Assembly: GCA_029561345.1 (NCBI GenBank)
Contig: JAKQJC010000001.1
Location: forward strand, 124,001 to 188,000
DNA length: 64,000 nucleotides
Direction: 5' to 3'
DNA from: Chloroflexota bacterium
GTDB lineage: Bacteria; Chloroflexota; Anaerolineae; Anaerolineales; Anaerolineaceae
Made by a program: the position numbers and the translations under genes
Part shown: piece by piece, positions 37,451 through 45,775 of the stretch
How positions within the stretch are numbered: position 1 is the stretch's first letter
How the letters are laid out: the number at the start of each line of letters is the position of its first letter
Notes under the pieces: model-generated
What the model saw: only the letters and a program-made list of their open reading frames with translations
The model's database searches: none
What the model was told of the DNA's origin: nothing

Positions 37451-38113
37451 CTACGCCTTCTTTTTCTGATTCCTGACGCGCCAGCCCACCAGTCGTTCGT
37501 TCCCCTGAATAAGCCGTTTGATATTGGGCCGCAGCGCCCAGACCAGCAGCAGTTCAGCGCCCAGGCTGCCGATGGCATATTCCCAGGGAGAGAGACCCAT
37601 CAGCGCGCGCACGGTGAAAATGACAATGGAGAAGAAAGCAATGCTCATGGTGGCCACAGAGGCATAACCAAGGAAGTACCAGAGCGAAGCCGAAAGGGGA
37701 AAGATGATGAGGAAACTGGCTGGCCAGAGGCCCAATGAAACACCGGCGCAGGTGGCGCCGCCTGCGCCGCCGCGCAGCACCATGCGGCCGTTCTCATTCC
37801 GTTCCATGAGGAAGATGGAATAATTATGCCCCAGAATGGAAGCCATGCCGGCAAGGGCTTCAAGCCAGAAGGTGCCAGGCAGCAGCCAGCGGGCCAGCAA
37901 GACCGCGGCAGTGCCTTTCAGCATATCCATCAGCGCGGTGAGGAAGCCTGCCCCAAAGCCGGCAGCCCGCAGCGCATTGGTCCCGCCGGTGCGTCCACTT
38001 TCAACTTTCAGAATATCCTTGTGGCCGATGAGGCGCACAAAAATGACTCCAAAGGGGATGGCACCGAGCAGATAAGAAACGACAAGTACCAGAATAATGA
38101 CGATCAGTTCCAT
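37451..38113 (-). CDS. plsY: Acyl-phosphate glycerol-3-phosphate acyltransferase, PlsY family
   Basis: 220 residues with 5-6 membrane segments. SYLLGAIPFGVIFVRL and SGRTGGTNALRAAGFGAG match PlsY blocks 1 and 2; LDMLKG-like (MDMLKG) follows, and ILGHNYSIF with a Gly-rich loop (RGGAGGATCAG) is block 3. PlsY makes lysophosphatidate from acyl phosphate at the membrane. It may be a divergent paralogue since the third block differs from the common GGKGVAT. Upstream neighbour on the same strand is the JAMM peptidase. Confidence 0.82.
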   Translation of the reverse strand: MELIVIILVLVVSYLLGAIPFGVIFVRLIGHKDILKVESGRTGGTNALRAAGFGAGFLTALMDMLKGTAAVLLARWLLPGTFWLEALAGMASILGHNYSIFLMERNENGRMVLRGGAGGATCAGVSLGLWPASFLIIFPLSASLWYFLGYASVATMSIAFFSIVIFTVRALMGLSPWEYAIGSLGAELLLVWALRPNIKRLIQGNERLVGWRVRNQKKKA

Positions 38114-38152
38114 TTCTATCCTTTTGAGATGAGTTTGCTGCAGGCTGACAGC

Positions 38153-38593
38153 TCAATTGATCGGGAAGGCAGCATCAATTAAGCCATCAGTGGGCTGCAC
38201 AATCAGGTCAACGGTCTCTATTTTACCATTGTCTAACTTAAAACACCCTGCCTGCCAGCCGGTTACGCCCGGAGAAAGGATCAGGCTGAAAACGCCGGGA
38301 TAGTAAAATTCCTTCAAATCGGTTTCGGAGGGATGGGCCGGGCCGTTGGGATGAGAATGAAAAAAGGCCAGCATCTCCAGATGCTGTGCTTCAAGCCATT
38401 GAAAAGCCCGCCACTGCTCCTTGAAATCCATCTGAAAGCGCACGGGGCTGTGGAGATGATTGGTGACCGGCAGCACCGCATGGACGAGGCCATCAGCGCC
38501 GGCCAGGATACCGCAGGCTTCTTCAGGCAGGCAGGCAGCCGCATGATCAATCATTTGCTCCAGGTGAGCAGGCGAAAGAACCAGGCGATTCAT
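38153..38593 (-). CDS. M67-family JAMM/MPN+ metallopeptidase
   Basis: 146 residues with the zinc site FFHSHPNGPAHPSETD (HxHPx7SxxD) and an upstream Glu in EEACGILAG. Bacterial members trim C-termini of small ubiquitin-like sulfur carriers or cleave Lys-linked conjugates. No ThiS/MoaD gene is nearby, so the substrate is not known. Its start overlaps the stop of the membrane protein gene (ATGA). Confidence 0.9.
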   Translation of the reverse strand: MNRLVLSPAHLEQMIDHAAACLPEEACGILAGADGLVHAVLPVTNHLHSPVRFQMDFKEQWRAFQWLEAQHLEMLAFFHSHPNGPAHPSETDLKEFYYPGVFSLILSPGVTGWQAGCFKLDNGKIETVDLIVQPTDGLIDAAFPIN

Positions 38594-39423
38594 GTCAGCC
38601 AGAAGGCGAGCAAAAGGATCAGCGCAACCATGATAACTGGTTCGATGAAGATTCTATAGGATAGCTGTTCTTCCTCAATGGCGGCTCCGAGGCTGGTGAA
38701 GGCATAGGCTGGCGCCAGAATGAACAATCCATAGCGGGCAGGCGAAAGCGGCCAGTAATGCAGGGCAGTGATGATTTGGGCCATAATCAGCATGATGACT
38801 CCGGTCCAGGTGAAGCGCCACTGCCCGCCCAGGCGCAGGTAAAGGGTACGCAAAGAAATCAGCCCCACGGCCAGTTCGAGGGTTGGCAGGGTCAGGTACA
38901 GGCGCAGGCCAACGGAATGAACAGAGACCGCCAGAAAGAGGAAAAGGGCGAAGGAAATGGCGGTCAGGCCAACAATGGCTGCTGGATAGCGGATATCTTC
39001 CGCATCCACCACGCTGTATTCAGACATCAAAACCAGCATCAGCAGGCCACCGCCCATACCCAGCACGCTCCACCACTGCCAGCCAACCTGGATTTGATGC
39101 AGGGGCAGGCTGATCACCCAGGCGGTGAGGGTGGGCAGAATGAGATGAGGGAGGGTGCGCTGCCAGTAGGGCTGGTCCCGGTTAAGCGCAGGGTGATCGC
39201 TGAGAATCCAATCGGTGCCGAGGGCCGCCAGAACCGCAGATACCCAGGCTGCCAGAGTGACAAAATCGGCCTGCAGGGGCAGAGAAATGCCAGCAATCGA
39301 TAGGTTCAATCCCTGTGAGGGCAGGAACACAAAACGGCTGGAAGCATAAACCAGCAGAATGGTGGCCACAATGATGCTCAGACGGTTGATTTCAGGCAGG
39401 GTACGAATTGGCTGCGCTTGCAT
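38590..39423 (-). CDS. Conserved polytopic membrane protein of unknown function
   Basis: 277 residues with about 8 membrane segments and short loops. It has an acidic motif (SEYSVVDAEDIRYP) between segments 4 and 5, and a C-terminal FTSLGAAIEEEQ segment. I do not recognise the family (DUF5656-like at best). It is coupled to the JAMM peptidase by a 4-base overlap, so they may work together. Confidence 0.65.
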   Translation of the reverse strand: MQAQPIRTLPEINRLSIIVATILLVYASSRFVFLPSQGLNLSIAGISLPLQADFVTLAAWVSAVLAALGTDWILSDHPALNRDQPYWQRTLPHLILPTLTAWVISLPLHQIQVGWQWWSVLGMGGGLLMLVLMSEYSVVDAEDIRYPAAIVGLTAISFALFLFLAVSVHSVGLRLYLTLPTLELAVGLISLRTLYLRLGGQWRFTWTGVIMLIMAQIITALHYWPLSPARYGLFILAPAYAFTSLGAAIEEEQLSYRIFIEPVIMVALILLLAFWLT

Positions 39424-39483
39424 GCTTTCATTCTACCCTTTTGGGGCGGGCTTGACCAGTCTTTTTATGGATTTGTGAAGAGA

Positions 39484-40449
39484 TCAAGGCCAGTTGAAGA
39501 ATTGTTTCAATGCGAGCATGAATAATTGGGGGGTCTCTTCGTGAGGAATATGGCCGCAGTTGGGAATCACTTGCAGGGTGGCCCCGGGGATTTCCTTTCC
39601 AAGGCGCAGACCCTGCGCGGTGGGCACAATGCGGTCATCATCGCCGGTGAGAACAAGGGTTGGCATTTGGATTTCGTTCAGCCGGCTGGGCATATCGCCA
39701 GGCTTGCTGGCCAGGGTGAATTCCCAGAGGGCGCGGTCCCAGTTTTCCACCTGCAGGGGTTTGCGGTACCCGGCAATCACATCGGTGGTGATGCGTGAAG
39801 GGTCGTGCCAGGCCTGGCGGATGGTATCTTCACCAGAAGAGGCGATGGCACGGACAAACCAGGGTCCAAGACGCTGCAATTGAGGGGTGTTGAACAGGAA
39901 ACCCAACAGGCCAGAACGATTGCCGCCGCCATAGACAGCCGCATCTACCAGCACCAGAGCCTGAACGCGCGCGGGATTGTCCAGCGCGGTTTGCAGCGCC
40001 ACTGCACCGCCGGCAGAATGGCCAATGAGGATGGCTTTTTCAATGCCCAGCTGATCCATGAGACCCATGAGCAGGGAAACCTGCGAACTCAGGCTGTAGG
40101 GGCTTTCGCCTTGCCATTCGCCTGGCATGGGACGCTCGGTCAGGCCAAAAGCCGGGCGGTCATAGGCAATCACGGTGCCGTATTGAGCCAGGCCGGGCAT
40201 CACCTTGTTCCACGAAAAGGTGCTGGCGCCAAAACCATGCAGCAGGATCATCACCGGCTGCCCCTGGCCGGCAATTTTATAGTGCACTTCAAGACCGTTG
40301 ATTTCCACAAACTGGCTGTCTGGATCAGCCAATTCGCGGGCAGGGTGAACATTTTCAAGCGGAGGGACAGGAATGACCAGAGGCAAAAATGTGATCAGAG
40401 CCAGCAAGCCAGCCAGAATCAGCAGGATGATTTTCAAGGCTTTTTTCAT
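39484..40449 (-). CDS. Membrane-anchored alpha/beta hydrolase
   Basis: 321 residues from ATG 40449 (AAGGAG 8 bases upstream). An N-terminal membrane helix (about 4-27) precedes the hydrolase domain: ILLHGFGASTFSWNKV oxyanion loop, nucleophile elbow GHSAGG, catalytic Asp in LTGDDDRIVP and His in NCGHIPHEE. Similar to epoxide-hydrolase/lipase-type enzymes. It is the last gene of the TetR operon, about 80 bases after the second hydrolase. Confidence 0.85.
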   Translation of the reverse strand: MKKALKIILLILAGLLALITFLPLVIPVPPLENVHPARELADPDSQFVEINGLEVHYKIAGQGQPVMILLHGFGASTFSWNKVMPGLAQYGTVIAYDRPAFGLTERPMPGEWQGESPYSLSSQVSLLMGLMDQLGIEKAILIGHSAGGAVALQTALDNPARVQALVLVDAAVYGGGNRSGLLGFLFNTPQLQRLGPWFVRAIASSGEDTIRQAWHDPSRITTDVIAGYRKPLQVENWDRALWEFTLASKPGDMPSRLNEIQMPTLVLTGDDDRIVPTAQGLRLGKEIPGATLQVIPNCGHIPHEETPQLFMLALKQFFNWP

Positions 40450-40527
40450 TTTTTTGCTCCTTTCAGATTCGCTCAACCAGGCGCGAAACTGCTGCCAGTT
40501 GATCCTTTGTCTTCCATGATAATGGGC

Positions 40528-41400
40528 TTACTCGCCCTGTTCCACAAAGCGGCGCAGGCGGTCACACAGCCAGGGCCACCGTTCAGGAGGGATGAAATGG
40601 GTGCTGCCGGCGATCGTTTCTGCCGCGACAAGGCTGGGAATCACCTGCGGGGCGCGGGCCACCACCTGGCGGGCAGGGAAGAAAACATCCTTTTCAGCCG
40701 CCAGCACCAGCACAGGCGCTTTTAAACACGCCAGGTCGCCAGGCTGGATCAGCCGCGGCATTTCAGGTTCGATGCGGACCGATTCAAACACCTTGCCGGT
40801 GATTTCGACCACATGGTCTGGCGGCGGGTCAATCATAGGCTGGATGGAACGCACCAGCCAGGCGCGGCGGCGGGTGATGCGGTATAGCAGCATGGGAACC
40901 AGGATGCGGGTGGCGAGGCTGACCAGCGGCATGGGCACCAGGCCTGAAGGGACCACCAGGATGGCCTTGCCGATTTGCTCAGGTGCGCAGGCGGCCAGGT
41001 TGAGGACAATGCCTGCGCCGTAGGAACTGCCCTGGACAATGGGCTGCCGCAGACCCAGACCGGATATGACATCGGACGCCCATTCCCCATACTGATTTGT
41101 TTTGGGTGATAGGCGGGTTTCGGCGCTCAGACCGGGATGCCCGACCGTATCGGGGGCATAGAGGCGGTATGAAGCGGCGAGAGAAGCCAGCCAGGCAAAT
41201 GAAACCGGGCTGATCATATTGCCACCGTGGAAAATGACCATGGGCGGGGCATTTACCGGGCCAGAGACCACCACATGTGTATCGCCATAACGGGTGGGGA
41301 TGGCTTGATGCTCCAATGTCAGGCCAAGCAAATCCCAGTTTTGCCGGTAGAGGGCCAGAATTTGATCTTTGCCGGCTGCGGTTTTATAAATGGAGCTCAT
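40528..41400 (-). CDS. Cytoplasmic alpha/beta hydrolase
   Basis: 290 residues from ATG 41400 with GAGGA upstream. IFHGGNMISPVSFAWLAS, YAPDTVGHPG, nucleophile elbow QGSSYGAG, Asp in LAAEKDVFFP and His near STHFIPPE make a complete triad. Substrate unknown. It overlaps the regulator gene by 17 bases, so both are translated together. Confidence 0.85.
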   Translation of the reverse strand: MSSIYKTAAGKDQILALYRQNWDLLGLTLEHQAIPTRYGDTHVVVSGPVNAPPMVIFHGGNMISPVSFAWLASLAASYRLYAPDTVGHPGLSAETRLSPKTNQYGEWASDVISGLGLRQPIVQGSSYGAGIVLNLAACAPEQIGKAILVVPSGLVPMPLVSLATRILVPMLLYRITRRRAWLVRSIQPMIDPPPDHVVEITGKVFESVRIEPEMPRLIQPGDLACLKAPVLVLAAEKDVFFPARQVVARAPQVIPSLVAAETIAGSTHFIPPERWPWLCDRLRRFVEQGE

Positions 41401-42007
41401 GTTCTTCCTCTTTTCCAAGAATTTGATCCAGGGTCATTTCAATCAACAGATCGAGAGTATCAGACAATGCAGCAGGGCCAAAATCATCTTCATGGAGGCT
41501 GATGAGAAATAACACTTTCATCAGGTTGGCCGCCTGTTCAGGCGTAGTTTTGAGCAGCGCGCCGGTCTCTTTCAGATGATCCAGCAGAATCACGGAAAAA
41601 TCCCGATCTTCGCCCAGCATTTCGGCGAGATTTTCCGGGGGGATTTTTCGCAGCAGGAGGGCATATTCTTCTTTAGAGAAACGCTGAAAGAGGGGATTGG
41701 TTTTCCATTCGTGAATGGAGGCCTGCAGCATGGTTCCTAAAGCCTGGCGGGGACTGCGGCCTGGTTCAGAAAGGATATCCAACATTTTGCGGCGGTAATC
41801 TGCCTCAAAGCGCGCGAGAATATCCAGATAAAGAGACTCTTTGGAATCGTAAAAAAGATAGAACGCGCCTTTGGAGATCCCCACGGCTGAAGCCAGATCA
41901 TCAATGCTGGTTTTCCGCAGCCCATAGGCGGCGAAAATGGCGCCGCCTTTTTCCAGCAGGGCAGCCTGGATCAATGATTTTTCATGATCTGAAAATGGCC
42001 TGGGCAT
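41384..42007 (-). CDS. TetR/AcrR-family regulator
   Basis: 207 residues from ATG 42007 (GAGG upstream; GTG 42013 is less likely). The N-terminal HTH has the TetR consensus GLRKTSIDDLASAVGISKGAFYLFYDSKESLYLDIL, followed by helical ligand domain. A 29-bp palindrome between its promoter and start codon strongly suggests autorepression, relieved by an unknown ligand likely related to the two hydrolases it controls. Confidence 0.9.
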   Translation of the reverse strand: MPRPFSDHEKSLIQAALLEKGGAIFAAYGLRKTSIDDLASAVGISKGAFYLFYDSKESLYLDILARFEADYRRKMLDILSEPGRSPRQALGTMLQASIHEWKTNPLFQRFSKEEYALLLRKIPPENLAEMLGEDRDFSVILLDHLKETGALLKTTPEQAANLMKVLFLISLHEDDFGPAALSDTLDLLIEMTLDQILGKEEEHELHL

Positions 42008-42026
42008 GGTCACCTCAATTGTGAAT

Positions 42027-42055
42027 CTGTGACTATTTTATAAAAATGGTCACAG
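42027..42055 (-). promoter_or_regulatory. Operator palindrome of the TetR operon
   Basis: 29 bp: arms CTGTGAC...GTCACAG and inner ATTTT...AAAAT around a central ATA, symmetric except for one T/G pair. It covers the expected transcription start of the promoter at 42058-42086. Confidence 0.8.
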
Positions 42056-42057
42056 AT

Positions 42058-42086
42058 AGTATACCCGCAGACCGTCAGCTTGTAAA
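42058..42086 (-). promoter_or_regulatory. Promoter of the TetR-hydrolase operon
   Basis: Read on the minus strand: TTTACA (42086-42081), 17-bp spacer, TATACT (42063-42058). Start expected near 42051, inside the operator. Confidence 0.75.
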
Positions 42087-42107
42087 GAGGCCAGTCCTAA
42101 TGAGTAC

Positions 42108-42857
42108 TTACTTGAATTCTGAAAGCAGGCTGAGGATGGCGGCGATGGTCTGGGTGTGCTGCGCTTCGCGGGAGATGCTCGCTTCGCCGTCGCCATCCTG
42201 CCGGCCGTACCAGCCGAAACCGGCATGGTTGCCGCCCTGAATCTCCACAAAGCGGGTTTCGGGCGGCAGGTTTTGATGTGAGGCAGCAATTTTTGCCGGG
42301 GTGGCCAGGCCGTCATTCGATGCGGATATGGAAACCACCTTGAGGCTGCTTTGTGCCAGACTGGCGCTGTCGGTGGGGTAGGCGGCCAGCAGCGCCAGGC
42401 CTTTCACCTTTTCAGGATGGGCATAAGCAAATTGAGCCGCCATGGCGCCGCCCAGCGAATGGCCGCCGATAACCCAGCTTTGAACAGCGGGATAAGCCGC
42501 CATGACTTCATTGGCCCGTTCAGGGCTCAGGATGGCAAGGTTGAGAGGCATGGGTGTGATGACCACCAGGTAACCTTCAGCAGCCAGGGCTTTTGCCAGG
42601 GGAGCATAGGCGCGCCAATCCACCCGGCCGCCAGGGTAAAAGATCAGGCCTGCAGCCGCAGAACCAGCCGCTGGTTCAAAGCTGGTCCAGCTGCTGCCCT
42701 GAGTGATGGTGACCTGCTGATCTGAATTCAGGGCAGCAAGGGCTTCGGGCATGGGAGGTAGGGGGGTGTTACCCCAAAGAATGAACCCGGCAGCGCCGAG
42801 AATCAACAGCGCTGCCAGGGAAATGCCAAACCATTTGAAAATTTTCTTCCAGTTCAT
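42108..42857 (-). CDS. Membrane-anchored alpha/beta hydrolase (Abhydrolase_5 type)
   Basis: 249 residues. N-terminal membrane helix (about 9-30, GISLAALLILGAAGFILWG), then FYPGGRVDWRAYAPLAKALA, nucleophile elbow GGHSLGG, Asp in SASNDGLATP and His in GGNHAGFGWYG. It has its own upstream region with two inverted repeats and is separated from the TetR operon by the operon's promoter. Substrate unknown. Confidence 0.85.
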   Translation of the reverse strand: MNWKKIFKWFGISLAALLILGAAGFILWGNTPLPPMPEALAALNSDQQVTITQGSSWTSFEPAAGSAAAGLIFYPGGRVDWRAYAPLAKALAAEGYLVVITPMPLNLAILSPERANEVMAAYPAVQSWVIGGHSLGGAMAAQFAYAHPEKVKGLALLAAYPTDSASLAQSSLKVVSISASNDGLATPAKIAASHQNLPPETRFVEIQGGNHAGFGWYGRQDGDGEASISREAQHTQTIAAILSLLSEFK

Positions 42858-43207
42858 GTTATTCCTCCAATTATTGCTAAATTAACATGAACAGATTATA
42901 TCTCGCAATAGTTAATTTAATATTATAAATTTTGTCCGATTTATCGGACAGTGCATGGCCGGCAGGGAAACTACCCCTGACGTCTCAATTTGAGGATGCG
43001 CAAGTTGATAATAAAGAGGAACTCCTCAGGCACGGCTCAAAATAATACCAGCTATATCGCTTTTTGAGCGTTGTCCTGATCGAAGACAGAGAAAACCCAG
43101 GAAAGGTTCAAATGAGACATTGTCAAAATCGTTATGGATTTTCCAAATTCTTTAGGCATTTATCCGGTCAGCAGGGTCTTTTTTGGCTTTTTGACCTGAT
43201 TCCAACC
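42858..43207. other. Intergenic region with inverted repeats and an 18-bp palindrome
   Basis: No convincing gene. It holds a minus-strand TATAAT (42900-42895) flanked by the inverted 9-mers TAAATTAAC (42878-42886) and GTTAATTTA (42911-42919), and the palindrome described below. These probably control the hydrolase at 42108-42857. The rest, 42951-43207, shows nothing clear. Confidence 0.5.
42933..42950. promoter_or_regulatory. Perfect 18-bp palindrome, candidate operator
   Basis: TGTCCGAT-TT-ATCGGACA. Typical of a dimeric repressor (TetR-like) site. It sits 76 bp upstream of the hydrolase start and about 33 bp upstream of its likely -10 box. Confidence 0.55.
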
Positions 43208-43236
43208 TTGACAAGGAGGCCTCCCTCAGGTAAAAT
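43208..43236 (+). promoter_or_regulatory. Promoter of the tRNA-Phe gene
   Basis: TTGACA (43208-43213), 17-bp spacer, TAAAAT (43231-43236), 16 bp before the tRNA. Confidence 0.75.
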
Positions 43237-43252
43237 CTACCCATCATTGAAC

Positions 43253-43325
43253 GCCGAGATAGCTCAGCTGGTAGAGCATGCGACTGAAAATTGCAGGGTC
43301 CACAGTTCGATCCTGTGTCTCGGCA
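43253..43325 (+). tRNA. tRNA-Phe (GAA)
   Basis: Full cloverleaf of 73 nt: acceptor GCCGAGA/TCTCGGC, D stem GCTC/GAGC, anticodon loop CTGAAAA with anticodon GAA, variable GGGTC, T arm CACAG-TTCGATC-CTGTG, discriminator A. CCA is not encoded. Confidence 0.95.
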
Positions 43326-43328
43326 CTG

Positions 43329-43357
43329 ACACCCCTCCCAACGAGGGGTGTTTTATT
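43329..43357 (+). terminator. Rho-independent terminator of tRNA-Phe
   Basis: ACACCCCTC pairs exactly with GAGGGGTGT, followed by TTTATTTT. Confidence 0.85.
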
Positions 43358-43386
43358 TTGCCCAATTTTTCTGGTAAAATCAACCT

Positions 43387-44772
43387 ATGAATAAAAAATG
43401 GCTCTGGATGATTGGGTGCATTGGGATCCTGGCCCTGCTGGCAGGGGGACTCTGGCAGGCCACCCATGTGACCGTCACGTTAATCGAAGATGGACAGGAA
43501 CGGTCTCTGACCGCATCCGGCGTCCTGACCGTTGGCGCATTGATGGCCCAGGAGGGAATTGCCCTGGCTCCGGAAGACCGCCTGATTCCGGCTCAGGAAA
43601 GCTGGCTGCAGGGCGGCATGACCATCACCCTGGACAGGCCCTCTCAGGTGCTGCTGGTGGACGGCGGGCGCAAGATTGAACTGCTCAGCCATGAACCCCA
43701 AAGAGACGCCCTGCTGAAAGAAGCCGGGCTGACCCTGAAACCGGGGGACAGGGTGCTTTGGAATGGCAAAGAACTTGGGCCGCAGGATGCTTTGCCAGCA
43801 GACCGCCCCCTGGTGCTGCAAATTCAACGCGCGGTGGATTGGCTGGTGCAGGATGACGGCACGGTGATTCCGCAGCGCACCCTGGGTTCCAGCCTGGCCG
43901 CCGGACTGGTGGCCGCGGGGGTGACCCTGAGCTGGACGGACCAGGTTTCACCGGCGCTGGAAAGCCCGCTGGTGGCCAGCCTGACGGTGAAGATCACCCG
44001 GGCGCAGCCTTTGCAGGCGGTGGTGGATGGCCAAACACTGAGCGGCACTGCTGCCGTGCAGACGGTGGGAGAAGCGCTGGCGGCATTGGGCATCGGGCTG
44101 CAGGGTCTGGATTACAGCATCCCTGCCGAAACGGAACCGCTGCCGGCTTCGGGTGAAATTCAGGTGGTGCGGGTGCGAGAAGAAACCATTCTTGAGCAGC
44201 GCACCATTCCGTACGAGGTGGAATATCAGGCAGATCCGGAAACAGAGTTGGACCAGAACAGCGTGGTGGACGAAGGCGCGGAAGGTTTGCTGGTGACGCG
44301 CGTGCGGGTGCGCTATGAGAACGGCCAGGAAGTGAGCCGGGTTTCAGATGCCGAGTGGCAGGCGCGGGCGCCGCGCAACCGGATTCTGGGCTACGGCACC
44401 AAGATTGTGATCCGCAAAGAAGAAGTGGACGGACAGGTGATTGAATACTGGCGCAAGCTGACCATGTATGCCACTTCATTTTCCCCCTGCCGGCTGGGAA
44501 CCAGCAAATGCAACACCATCACAGCCAGCGGCGCGCCATTGCAAAAAGGCATTGTAGGCGTGAAGTGCGCCTGGTTTCCGATGCTGCGCGGGCAGGGGGT
44601 GTACGTGACCGGCTATGGTTATGGGGTTTATGGCGATTGCGGTGGAGCGGTGCCGGGGAAGCTGCACATTGACCTGGGTTATTCAGACGATGATTATGTC
44701 AGCTGGCATGCATATACAACCGTTTATTTTCTGACGCCGGTTCCGGCGAACATCCTGTGGGTGATGCAGTGA
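43387..44772 (+). CDS. Cell-wall-associated protein with DUF348 repeats, G5 and 3D domains (YabE/RpfB-like)
   Basis: 461 residues. N-terminal signal/membrane helix (about 4-24), then repeated DUF348-type segments (ILALL...TVTLIEDGQERSL, VLLVDGGRKIEL, LQAVVDGQTL), a G5 domain (about 265-345, EETILEQRTIPYEVEYQ), and a C-terminal 3D domain (YATSFSPCRLG, GDCGGAVPGKLHIDLGYSDDD) with the three Asp of lytic-transglycosylase-like barrels. Likely a secreted or anchored peptidoglycan enzyme. As with Bacillus yabE, rsmA/ksgA follows directly. Confidence 0.82.
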   Translation: MNKKWLWMIGCIGILALLAGGLWQATHVTVTLIEDGQERSLTASGVLTVGALMAQEGIALAPEDRLIPAQESWLQGGMTITLDRPSQVLLVDGGRKIELLSHEPQRDALLKEAGLTLKPGDRVLWNGKELGPQDALPADRPLVLQIQRAVDWLVQDDGTVIPQRTLGSSLAAGLVAAGVTLSWTDQVSPALESPLVASLTVKITRAQPLQAVVDGQTLSGTAAVQTVGEALAALGIGLQGLDYSIPAETEPLPASGEIQVVRVREETILEQRTIPYEVEYQADPETELDQNSVVDEGAEGLLVTRVRVRYENGQEVSRVSDAEWQARAPRNRILGYGTKIVIRKEEVDGQVIEYWRKLTMYATSFSPCRLGTSKCNTITASGAPLQKGIVGVKCAWFPMLRGQGVYVTGYGYGVYGDCGGAVPGKLHIDLGYSDDDYVSWHAYTTVYFLTPVPANILWVMQ

Positions 44773-45599
44773 AACTGACTCCAATTCATGTGCCAACCTT
44801 GTTGAAGGCTTACGGCCTGCGGCCAAAGAAGAGCCTGGGGCAAAACTTTTTGATGGACGACGGCGCTTTGCGCCGGGTGGCGGATGCCGCTGAGATCACC
44901 GCTGAAGATGAAGTTCTGGAAGTGGGTCCTGGCCTGGGCAGCCTGACGCGCCACCTGGCGCTGCAGGCACGGCGCGTGGTGGCCGTGGAACTGGACCGCG
45001 CCCTGCTGCCGGTTTTGGAAGAGGTGTTGGGCGGCTTTGAAAATGTAGCGGTGGTCAGCGGGGATATACTGGAGATCCGGCCGGAGACCATCCTGAGCCA
45101 GGAAGGTTACCTGGTGGCGGCCAACATTCCTTATTACATTACGTCGGCCATCATCCGTCATTTGCTGGAGGCACCGCTGAAACCACGGCGCATGGTGCTG
45201 ACGGTGCAGCGGGAAGTGGCCGAGCGCATTTGCGCGCGCGAGACGATGAATTTGCTGGCCCTGAGCGTGCAGGTGTTTGGCACAGCGCGGGTGGTGGCGC
45301 AGATTCCGGCTGGCGCATTTTATCCGGCGCCAGACGTGGATTCGAGCGTGGTGCGGGTGGACCTGGTTGAGTCGCCGGTGATCAGGGCTGAACAGCATGA
45401 TCTGTTTTTCACCCTGGCCAAAGCAGGTTTCAGCCAGAAGCGTAAAACACTGCGCAATTCGCTGGCGGGAGGGCTGCGCCTGGCCGGTGATGAAGCTGCG
45501 AGCCGGTTGAATGCGGCGGGCATTGATCCGCAGCGGCGGGCTGAAACGCTCAGCCTGGCGGAATGGGGACGGCTGGTGGAGAGCTGGCCGGAAAAATAA
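44769..45599 (+). CDS. rsmA: 16S rRNA (adenine(1518)-N6/(1519)-N6)-dimethyltransferase
   Basis: 276 residues if it begins at GTG 44769, which overlaps the stop of the preceding gene (GTGA); an in-frame GTG at 44757 is also possible. Motifs KKSLGQNFLMDD, VLEVGPGLGSLTRHL and catalytic NIPYYITSAI are present, as is the C-terminal RKTLRNSL. It dimethylates two adjacent adenines near the 3' end of 16S rRNA, and its loss gives kasugamycin resistance. Confidence 0.95.
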   Translation: MKLTPIHVPTLLKAYGLRPKKSLGQNFLMDDGALRRVADAAEITAEDEVLEVGPGLGSLTRHLALQARRVVAVELDRALLPVLEEVLGGFENVAVVSGDILEIRPETILSQEGYLVAANIPYYITSAIIRHLLEAPLKPRRMVLTVQREVAERICARETMNLLALSVQVFGTARVVAQIPAGAFYPAPDVDSSVVRVDLVESPVIRAEQHDLFFTLAKAGFSQKRKTLRNSLAGGLRLAGDEAASRLNAAGIDPQRRAETLSLAEWGRLVESWPEK

Positions 45600-45663
45600 G
45601 AAGATGGCGGACAGCTGCTCAGTTGGATAGATTCTTTTTCTACATCCAGGAGACAGGCTAATA

Positions 45664-45699
45664 CAAAAAAGACTGGCTTTTCAAACCAGTCTCTTTTTT
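45664..45699. terminator. Bidirectional terminator between rsmA and the M28 peptidase
   Basis: A-run, AGACTGG (45670-45676), loop, CCAGTCT (45686-45692), then a T-run; works for both convergent genes. Confidence 0.85.
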
Positions 45700-45775
45700 T
45701 ATTCCCTTGCGTGCTTCAAGGTGAAAAAAGGGCCTACTATTTTATTTGTCAGCCTGAGGAATGGGCAAAAAATGC

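Noticed and set aside
43064..43390. Plus-strand frame of 108 codons
   Set aside because: It runs through the tRNA-Phe gene, its promoter and its terminator.
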